A stretch of 64,000 nt of DNA from assembly GCF_026646375.1 (NCBI RefSeq), contig NZ_JAIPPU010000006.1:1-64000 (forward strand), written 5' to 3'. Source of the DNA: Acetobacterium wieringae. GTDB taxonomy: Bacteria; Bacillota; Clostridia; Eubacteriales; Eubacteriaceae. This document shows positions 58,341-64,000 of the stretch, one piece after another. The notes below the pieces were generated by a model that was not told the origin of the DNA, did not search any database, and worked only from the letters and a program-made list of their open reading frames with translations. A program made the translations under genes and the position numbers. Position 1 is the stretch's first letter; each line of letters begins with the position of its first letter.

Positions 58341-59449
58341 TATTTTCCAATTGTCAGTGGACCAAAGCCCTGTCCTGCTGCCGTATATTTAGAATATAAT
58401 TTCTCGCCCAGCAAAAACTCAAAAATTTCATCCGTTTTCTTTTCAATATTGATATCTTTAAATTTATCAGGATAGACAATGGTACCGGCATAATAGGCAT
58501 CGGCCAAGGCAATTTCCATATTGGTATAATTATTATTATATGCCAATTGGGTGTAAACCTTGTTATTCTGAACTGCCTGCAAAGAATTAAAGAAGTCCGG
58601 GTTCTGGGTGTATTGTTCATTGACCAGATCCATATTTTCCGGATTCAGGAAAATAATCTCCGGATTCCAGGCCAGTACCTGTTCAAGATCAATGGAGAAA
58701 GCTGATTTTTGACCGGTTTGATCGGCCACGTTATTGGCATTGATGGCTACAAAGGGGCCATAATTCCCGCTGGTTCCGTCAAAACCATGTTTGCCTTTAA
58801 AATTCAGAGCGCCATTATAAACACTGGGTCGACTAGCTTCAGGAATACCTTTGGTGCGATCATTGAGATCCTTTTGTGCCTTATCCATATACTCGTTGAC
58901 TGCCTTAGCCCGATCTTCTTTGCCCAATACCTGTCCTATCAGATCCATGGAAGCACTCATTTTTCCATCAAATAAACCGGGATTGGCTACGGCTACCACC
59001 GGAATACCGGTTTTCGCCTGCAGATCATCGGCTTGAGTATAATCCGACACAACAAAAATGACATCGGGTGCCAATTTGACGATTTCTTCGTCAAAGGGAA
59101 CAATGCCACCGGAACCACCCTGACCAATTTGCGTTAAACTGGCAAAATTTGGATTCACCAGGGTGTAGGGACGAGTTAACACCTGAACATTGTCCATATC
59201 GGTTGCGCCTTTAACCAGATCAACCGCATCCATGTAGGTTAACAGCCGCATCACTCCGAGGGAACCAACACTGTCAATTTCTGTTGGTACTTCCACCTGA
59301 CGACCCTGACTGTCGGTTACCACCTTTGTGGTGGCCTTAGCTTCTTTACTTTCGGCATCCTCTTCTTTTGCACTGCTGCAAGCTACAAAGGATACCATCA
59401 TCACCAAACTTAATAAAATGATCGCCACTTTTTTTATTCTTTTTTTCAT
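58340..59449 (-). CDS. Metal or metallophore substrate-binding lipoprotein
   Basis: A 369-residue solute-binding protein of the class III (TroA/FecB/BtuF) fold. The signal peptide has a lipobox (VAIILLSLVMMVSFVACSSA, Cys at about 24). The two-lobed body contains DSQGRQVEVPTEIDSVGSLG, DVIFVVSDYTQADDLQAKTG and WNPEIIFLNPENMDLVN. Substrate unknown. The FmdE-like protein upstream and tungsten enzymes in the genome (1-1439) make molybdate/tungstate or another metal plausible. Confidence 0.93.
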   Translation of the reverse strand: MKKRIKKVAIILLSLVMMVSFVACSSAKEEDAESKEAKATTKVVTDSQGRQVEVPTEIDSVGSLGVMRLLTYMDAVDLVKGATDMDNVQVLTRPYTLVNPNFASLTQIGQGGSGGIVPFDEEIVKLAPDVIFVVSDYTQADDLQAKTGIPVVAVANPGLFDGKMSASMDLIGQVLGKEDRAKAVNEYMDKAQKDLNDRTKGIPEASRPSVYNGALNFKGKHGFDGTSGNYGPFVAINANNVADQTGQKSAFSIDLEQVLAWNPEIIFLNPENMDLVNEQYTQNPDFFNSLQAVQNNKVYTQLAYNNNYTNMEIALADAYYAGTIVYPDKFKDINIEKKTDEIFEFLLGEKLYSKYTAAGQGFGPLTIGK

Positions 59450-59486
59450 TACTTTTCTCCTCTTTCAGTACATCGTTTAAAACGGA

Positions 59487-60299
59487 TTATACACGCCAGC
59501 AGATCGTCACAATGGTTGTTTCCACATTTTCCGCAACCAAACCATCTTCTGCAATTGTGACTAAATATTTTCTGATCTTTGTTTCCTCTTCCGGGGTTAA
59601 TGCCCGATACGACTTCATCCGGTTTGCATAAAGCTTATAGGCCGCATCAATGGGTTTTTTCATCTCCCACAATTGCTCTTCATAATGCATTTCCGGCAGC
59701 ATTCCCTGAAGCCAGAGTAATTCGAAGGCATATAGTACCTCGATATCTGCCGATTCTTTTTTATTTTCGATCCCCAGCATTTCCCGGATCGCGTCAGAGA
59801 CAGGATCTTTTCGTTTAATCGGCTTAGTCAGGATACAATGCCCCTTGCTTGCTTCATTAAGTTTTAAAAAAGTCTGGGCATTTCTGACTGCTGGTGTCAT
59901 ATTGGCAATGACCAGATCAAACTTCCCTTTGTAACCCATACTTTCAAGATCCGAGGCGTGCCAGTCATTGACATAAAACTCAATATTTCCTTTACCTAAT
60001 TCAGTCTTTTTTTCATTGGCTTTTTCAATCATTTTAGGGGATAAATCCAATCCCGTTACCGTGTGACAGACATCTGAAAGGGCAAATGAATATTTTCCGG
60101 CACCGCATCCCACATCAAGAATGCTGCCTTCTTTGCTGATCAGGTTATTTTCTGCAATCATTTTTATTAAAAAACTGTTCTCTTTAGTTGGTATTTCAAA
60201 TTCGGCGAATTGCTGAGCCATAGAATCCCACATTTCGACACTGGCTGCTACATCACGCTCATGATAATCCCATTTCTTTTTTACATCTTCTAAATTCAA
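59487..60299 (-). CDS. SAM-dependent class I methyltransferase
   Basis: A 270-residue methyltransferase. SAM site SILDVGCGAGKYSFAL (motif I, about residues 62-77) and the following VTGLDLSPKMIEKANEK. Then FDLVIANMTPAVRN (motif IV-like) and a C-terminal domain with LLWLQGMLPEMHYEEQ. Commonly found beside FecBCD-type transporters and FmdE-like genes in Clostridia, perhaps making or modifying a metallophore. Substrate not known. Confidence 0.88.
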   Translation of the reverse strand: MNLEDVKKKWDYHERDVAASVEMWDSMAQQFAEFEIPTKENSFLIKMIAENNLISKEGSILDVGCGAGKYSFALSDVCHTVTGLDLSPKMIEKANEKKTELGKGNIEFYVNDWHASDLESMGYKGKFDLVIANMTPAVRNAQTFLKLNEASKGHCILTKPIKRKDPVSDAIREMLGIENKKESADIEVLYAFELLWLQGMLPEMHYEEQLWEMKKPIDAAYKLYANRMKSYRALTPEEETKIRKYLVTIAEDGLVAENVETTIVTICWRV

Positions 60300-60341
60300 T
60301 TTTTCCCTCTTTTTTCTTGAATGAATCCTGTTTCCTACTCC

Positions 60342-60866
60342 CTAAAAACCTCGGGTGTAGGGATTTGAGCAATCGACACAGACTTTTTTGCCATTTTCAA
60401 GTCGAATCATATGCTCGGCCGTTTTTTCACCGCATTCTTCACAGATCACACTTTGAAAAATCCGGGCCCGTTCCGGCAGCTCATAATCCGGGGTTTTAAA
60501 ATCAAAGATCTTGCTGGCATCAGGTTCATTTAAAATGAACGCTTCCATTTCATCCCGTTCCATTTCCGGCAAAGCTTTTAAAACCAGGCGGATTTTTTCA
60601 CCACTGTTACGATTAAAAAAAGTAAACGCCTGTTTCCCCCGATTTCTAAACAACAGATTGCCTTTTCCAACGCTACATCCCAAAATAACCTGAACGCCAT
60701 CAACACCGCAAGCATCGTTCTCGGTGATACAAACGACATCTTCATCTTCCGAAAAAGAGACATTGAGAGCCTTAATCGCTTCCTGTGAAGCTCTAACGCC
60801 AATAGCCAACCCAGGACAATGATGTCCGTGAAACGCTACCGATTTTTCCCATAATTCCTGATTCAT
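60342..60866 (-). CDS. FmdE-family protein with zinc ribbon
   Basis: A 174-residue protein related to FmdE (formylmethanofuran dehydrogenase subunit E). Residues 1-120 match the FmdE domain: SVAFHGHHCPGLAIGVRASQ and CITENDACGVDGVQVILGCS (H/C metal site). A zinc ribbon at about 138-166 reads CEECGEKTAEHMI and VCVDCSNPY. In non-methanogens this family co-occurs with molybdate/tungstate or metal transporters. Preceded by a long leader with two intrinsic terminators. Confidence 0.88.
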   Translation of the reverse strand: MNQELWEKSVAFHGHHCPGLAIGVRASQEAIKALNVSFSEDEDVVCITENDACGVDGVQVILGCSVGKGNLLFRNRGKQAFTFFNRNSGEKIRLVLKALPEMERDEMEAFILNEPDASKIFDFKTPDYELPERARIFQSVICEECGEKTAEHMIRLENGKKVCVDCSNPYTRGF

Positions 60867-60888
60867 TTTTCTTTTCTCCTTAAATTTT

Positions 60889-61181
60889 CAAAAAATAAAA
60901 GACCCACATGAGTGAGTCTTCAGACACATAATTGACATCAATATTAAACTGTTTTTGTAAACCACTACTCCAAAGACATTTTACTGATATGACACTTTTT
61001 AAAAGTGTCAGCCCTATTTCAAATCGGATCTGAGCAATTGCCTTAAAATTCTGTTAATACGCCTCTACAAAAAAAGCCAACAAAACACAACTTCTTTCAA
61101 GAAGTACATGCCTCATTGGCTACCTTTTATTTAATACGATTAAGCTTCTGTTAGTCTACATTAATTCTTAACATTTGTCAA
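60889..61181 (-). promoter_or_regulatory. Structured leader of the FmdE/transporter operon with two terminators
   Basis: Minus-strand promoter TTGACA (61176-61181), 17 bp, TAGACT (61153-61158). About 30-85 nt downstream is hairpin AGCCAA...TTGGCT with an inner ACTTCTT/AGAAGT stem and TTTTTTT (61067-61121). Next, ACACTTTT/AAAAGTGT near 60990-61010. Then AAGACTCAC/GTGGGTCTT followed by TTTATTTTTT (60889-60920), 23 nt before the FmdE start. This layout (long leader, two attenuators, metal-related operon) fits a riboswitch or protein-controlled leader. I cannot place it in a known class. Confidence 0.6.
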
Positions 61182-61220
61182 TAACCAGTTTATCTTTTTT
61201 ATAATTTTATAAACAGTTTA

Positions 61221-62114
61221 TTAAACCTGGCTCCCCGTCTGAGCCGGAACATCCTGACCAGCAAATTCCGGTATGAACAACGCATCTGCTTGTTCACTCT
61301 TTTCCATCGTTTTAATGATCGGATCCAACCAGTTGTTTTCAAACAATTCGATTAGCCCTTTGTCGCAGCCTCCCGCCAGTGATGAATCAATCGGCATTTT
61401 TGCAACGACATCGATGCCATATTGTTTGGCCACGTCTTCAATCCGGCTTTCGCCAAATAAATAGTGTTTCTTGTCACAATCCGGACATTCAAAGTAAGAC
61501 ATGTTTTCCACCAGACCAATTACTGGTACATTCATCATCTTGGCCATATTAACAGCTTTGGCAACAATCATCGAAACCAGCTCCTGGGGGGAGGTGACAA
61601 TGATAATGCCATCCACCGGCAGCGATTGAAAAACGGTTAATGGCACATCGCCGGTTCCCGGCGGCATATCGACAAACATATAGTCTACATCACCCCAGAT
61701 GACATCGGTCCAGAACTGCTTAACTGTGTTGGCAATAATCGGGCCGCGCCAAACTACCGGATCGGTATCATTTTCCAGCAACAGATTAATTGACATGATT
61801 TCAATCCCGGTTTTACTGGTGATCGGAAACAATCCCAGTTCTGAGGGCATGGCTTTTTCTTTGATACCAAAGGCTTTGGGAATGGACGGACCGGTGATAT
61901 CGGCATCAAGAATGGCGGTGTTATATCCCTGCCGTTTCATACTGACCGCCATCAATGAGGTTACCATCGATTTACCAACACCACCCTTACCACTGACGAC
62001 ACCAATAACTTTTTTAATCTTGCTTAGTTCATGAGGCTGCTCGGAAAAATCGACTTTTCGATCGGCACATTCTTCGCCGCAGCTTCCACAAGATTGACTA
62101 CAATTTTCACTCAT
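61221..62114 (-). CDS. Mrp/NBP35-type iron-sulfur carrier ATPase
   Basis: A 297-residue P-loop ATPase. N-terminal Cys-rich stretch (CSQSCGSCGEECADRK) followed by IKKVIGVVSGKGGVGKSMVT (Walker A), ILDADITGPSIPKAFG, the PPGTGD motif in VDMPPGTGDVPLTVFQSLP and the metal-binding CxxC in YFECPDCDKKHYLFGES. It carries or inserts Fe-S clusters. With two NifX-like proteins, a DUF134 regulator and a MinD-like gene it forms a conserved anaerobic cluster-maturation group. Confidence 0.93.
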   Translation of the reverse strand: MSENCSQSCGSCGEECADRKVDFSEQPHELSKIKKVIGVVSGKGGVGKSMVTSLMAVSMKRQGYNTAILDADITGPSIPKAFGIKEKAMPSELGLFPITSKTGIEIMSINLLLENDTDPVVWRGPIIANTVKQFWTDVIWGDVDYMFVDMPPGTGDVPLTVFQSLPVDGIIIVTSPQELVSMIVAKAVNMAKMMNVPVIGLVENMSYFECPDCDKKHYLFGESRIEDVAKQYGIDVVAKMPIDSSLAGGCDKGLIELFENNWLDPIIKTMEKSEQADALFIPEFAGQDVPAQTGSQV

Positions 62115-62272
62115 AAAAATTCTCCTCTTTCAATTGTTTGCTACAGGCAATTCCAAAATAGCGTGAGCTTTGCGCCCAGTTTCGCACGAAACAATTTTTA
62201 CACTGTACCCAAAGCAACCTTTGTTCGATGGTTTTTTATTTCGCAATTGCCTATTGTTTGCTATATTGATTT

Positions 62273-62644
62273 TTAAATCTGCGTCTGATCGCAACGACCA
62301 TTACCTCGACGTTTGCGGCAACGGCTGCAACCGTAGGTTTCCTGACCTTCTTCGCACAGCTTGTAATGTCCGCCTTCGATTTTTAAGACATTGCCGTTCA
62401 CCAACGCATCAGCCAGTTTTTTACGGGCATCGTTATAAATTTTTTGAACCGTTGTTCGTGCCACATGCATACTTTCGGCACATTCTTCCTGAAGCAGCCC
62501 TTCCAGATCAATCAGACGGATGGTTTCGTACTCCTCAACCGACATAGTGATGAAGCCCTCTTCTGTATTTTTGGCGTTAAGGGGTCCAAATAAATCCGTT
62601 TCCGGCAGACAACAGACTTTTTTCCATTTTACTGGTCTGGGCAT
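62273..62644 (-). CDS. DUF134 helix-turn-helix protein
   Basis: A 123-residue DNA-binding protein. [40 protein letters not shown] and the [23 protein letters not shown] are the DUF134 pattern (a sigma-like HTH). A Cys cluster at the end ([13 protein letters not shown]) could sense iron or redox. Likely regulates the NifX/Mrp cluster. 38 nt after the NifX-like gene upstream. Confidence 0.9.
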   Translation of the reverse strand: MPRPVKWKKVCCLPETDLFGPLNAKNTEEGFITMSVEEYETIRLIDLEGLLQEECAESMHVARTTVQKIYNDARKKLADALVNGNVLKIEGGHYKLCEEGQETYGCSRCRKRRGNGRCDQTQI

Positions 62645-62682
62645 CGCTTAATACTCCTTATTGTAACTGCTTATGCCAGAAC

Positions 62683-63051
62683 TTAGTGCTGACATTCATG
62701 GCCCGCTTCGTGGGCATGACACATTTCACCAGAATCCATTACGGATCCAGCCAGCCAGCTTAATGCCACTTCTTTGACATCCCCGGAACATCCCCGAACC
62801 ACTTCGATACCCGCTCGACGCAACACATTGACTGCGCCTTCACCCATATTGCCGGCAAGCAACAGACTGACACCCATTTCGGCCAGGGTGGTGGCAATAT
62901 TGGATTTGCAGCCACAACCCTGCGGTGAGGCAATGATCTCCTGATTTAAAATCTCTTTGCTGCTGTCATCAATGGTAAACACCGTATAATACTCACAGTG
63001 GCCAAAATGGCCATCAATATAATTCTCACGAGTTGGTAATGCAATTTTCAT
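62683..63051 (-). CDS. NifX/NifB-C-terminal-like iron-molybdenum cofactor-binding-fold protein
   Basis: A 122-residue protein of the Fe-Mo cofactor-binding family (NifX, NafY, NifB C-terminus). Motifs: KIALPTRENYIDGHFGHCEY, GCGCKSNIATTLAEMGVSLL, GNMGEGAVNVLRRAGIEVVR. The C-terminal GEMCHAHEAGHECQH is His/Cys-rich and could bind metal. No nitrogenase genes are nearby; related proteins in non-diazotrophs are of unknown role and may carry Fe-S or Mo species. The upstream promoter has an inverted-repeat pair. Confidence 0.92.
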   Translation of the reverse strand: MKIALPTRENYIDGHFGHCEYYTVFTIDDSSKEILNQEIIASPQGCGCKSNIATTLAEMGVSLLLAGNMGEGAVNVLRRAGIEVVRGCSGDVKEVALSWLAGSVMDSGEMCHAHEAGHECQH

Positions 63052-63097
63052 AGTATTCCTCCAAATTATCGTTACTGAGATTGATTCGCATTGTTAC

Positions 63098-63149
63098 TGA
63101 CATATGCGATTAACAAAAATATTATAATACATTAACAGCATATGTCAAT
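63098..63149 (-). promoter_or_regulatory. Promoter with paired CATATG operators before the NifX-like gene
   Basis: Minus strand TTGACA (63144-63149), 17 bp, TATAAT (63121-63126). TGACATATGC (63098-63107) and GCATATGTCA (63138-63147) are exact inverted copies, one across the -35 and one about 15 bp downstream of the -10. Likely the binding site of the DUF134 or another local regulator. Confidence 0.8.
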
Positions 63150-63261
63150 AACCTTCTTTGTTTGTTAATACTTTTTTAGGTGTTTAAATAAAGCAATGCA
63201 CTGCGAATCTATCCAGTTTTTGTTTTTTTTGGAGATACTGTAACTATTAAACAGACCTTAA

Positions 63262-63618
63262 TTATTGTCCGCACTCGTCATGATGCTGATGTTCATGGCA
63301 GACCGAGCCGGTAGATTTCAGTTCTCCCAACAGATAACGATCAACCAGATCTTTTGCTTTTCCCTGGGCACCGGTAATGACTTCAATATTTTTTTCATTG
63401 AAAATATCAACTGCCCCGCCGCCCATGCCGCCAGAAATAATGACGTTGACGCCCTGATCATTTAAGAATAGGGGTAAAAACCCTGGTCGATGCCCCGGAT
63501 TGGGAACTGCTTCAGTTTTTACCACCTTGCCATCTACTGTATCATAAATCATAAAACTCTCACAATGTCCAAAATGTCCTGAAACCATACCGTTATCACT
63601 TGCTACTGCTATTTTCAT
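63262..63618 (-). CDS. Second NifX-like protein
   Basis: A 118-residue paralogue of the protein at 62683: KIAVASDNGMVSGHFGHCES, VNVIISGGMGGGAVDIFNEK, IEVITGAQGKAKDLVDRYLL, and a His/Cys-rich end (STGSVCHEHQHHDECGQ). GSM: the GGMGGGAVDIF signature marks the Fe-Mo cofactor-binding fold. 65 nt downstream of the partial MinD-like gene. Probably part of the same Fe-S/metal handling group. Confidence 0.92.
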   Translation of the reverse strand: MKIAVASDNGMVSGHFGHCESFMIYDTVDGKVVKTEAVPNPGHRPGFLPLFLNDQGVNVIISGGMGGGAVDIFNEKNIEVITGAQGKAKDLVDRYLLGELKSTGSVCHEHQHHDECGQ

Positions 63619-63683
63619 TATATCTTCTCCGTTTTCTTTTTAATTTTGTTCAATTTTTTTAATAATTTTGCATAAGTATTCAC

Positions 63684-64000
63684 TTATAACACTATTTGCA
63701 TCGTCCTGTTGAATACTTCCTGGGCAGCCAAGCCCGCATCACATACGATATCCACAATGGTCAAGCCCTGATTGATGGCTTTAACCGCATTTTCATCATA
63801 AGGAATGTTACCCATATAGGGAATGTCCTGTTCTTTACAATACGCCATAATTGTTTCGGTTTTTTTTAGGTTGGTATCGTATTTGTTGACACAGACAGCG
63901 GTCTTCGTATGAAAGGTCCGAGCGGTTTTAATGATCCGTTCCAAATCACTGATCCCGGAAACCGATGGCTCCGCAACAATCAGCACCAAATCGACCCCAC
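63684..64000 (-). CDS. MinD-type ATPase with ferredoxin insert (C-terminal part, runs out of window)
   Basis: The frame is open to the window edge (residues before the first in-frame TTG read GVDL), so the start lies beyond 64000. The visible GVDLVLIVAEPSVSGISDLE, AVCVNKYDTN and IPYMGNIPYDENAVKAINQG match the C-terminal half of the paired (4Fe-4S)-binding P-loop ATPases found with NifX- and Mrp-like genes. The Walker A motif and any ferredoxin insert would be outside. Confidence 0.85.
   Translation of the reverse strand, partial: GVDLVLIVAEPSVSGISDLERIIKTARTFHTKTAVCVNKYDTNLKKTETIMAYCKEQDIPYMGNIPYDENAVKAINQGLTIVDIVCDAGLAAQEVFNRTMQIVL

Overview
The window reads as chromosome of an acetogenic, anaerobic Gram-positive (Eubacteriaceae, most likely Acetobacterium or a close relative). 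The main evidence is a full carbonyl branch of the Wood-Ljungdahl pathway (CO dehydrogenase, acetyl-CoA synthase, corrinoid iron-sulfur protein, methyltransferase, activators and nickel-insertion ATPases). Firmicute-type features also fit: an L10 leader, THF riboswitches, RecU, LuxS and AGGAGG ribosome binding sites. No taxonomic search was possible.

Region 1 (1-2181): the 3' end of an aldehyde:ferredoxin oxidoreductase-type gene with a MoaD/ThiS-like carrier overlapping it by 1 nt, then a decayed IS3-type transposase remnant. Region 2 (2182-13917): an 11.7-kb integrative element in the 3' end of a tRNA-Thr(CGT) gene, bounded by perfect 50-bp direct repeats. It has a tyrosine integrase beside the intact tRNA, a cI-like repressor with a clear operator/promoter, an HUH-type rolling-circle replication protein, a Rha/KilAC antirepressor, its own sigma factor, HicAB, and several small unknown proteins. 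It also holds about 2.2 kb of non-coding DNA whose first 970 bp is packed with hairpins that share an AAATT-like centre but have different arms. This is the strangest sequence in the window.

Region 3 (13872-30105): core genes in short operons. These are a rubredoxin-like protein, a folate ECF transporter and a folE-HD-folP-folBK operon (each behind a THF riboswitch), fba, an rluD-like/recU/luxS operon, thyX, a YgjP-type peptidase, an OFA-type transporter with CoA-transferase subunits, and a condensation-fold acyltransferase group. Region 4 (30127-38218): a MetH-activation-like protein, proS, the rpmG-secE-nusG-rplK-rplA-(L10 leader)-rplJ-rplL ribosomal block, tRNA-Arg(CCT) and a VanY-like peptidase.

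Region 5 (38219-53284): the CODH/ACS locus, all on the minus strand. Transcription order is cooC-like ATPase, acsV, two DUF3786-like genes, acsD, acsC, acsE, acsA, cooC, acsB, then a set of probable nickel-handling proteins (a His-rich protein with about 55 histidines, a CooT-like protein, a DUF3842-like protein and a small paralogue of the His-rich protein's tail). Region 6 (53477-64000): a ferredoxin-like protein divergent from a Crp/Fnr regulator, a FecBCD-type metal or metallophore ABC transporter with a methyltransferase and an FmdE-like protein behind a long two-terminator leader, and a cluster of Mrp/MinD ATPases, a DUF134 regulator and two NifX-like proteins.

The genes work together in three ways. 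Methyl-THF (its folate supplied by the riboswitch-controlled fol genes and FolT) passes its methyl group through AcsE to AcsCD, then to AcsB, where it joins CO from AcsA. The nickel, corrinoid and Fe-S maintenance proteins sit around this core. The mobile element has its own lysis/lysogeny-like switch and replication module and is unrelated to the metabolism around it.
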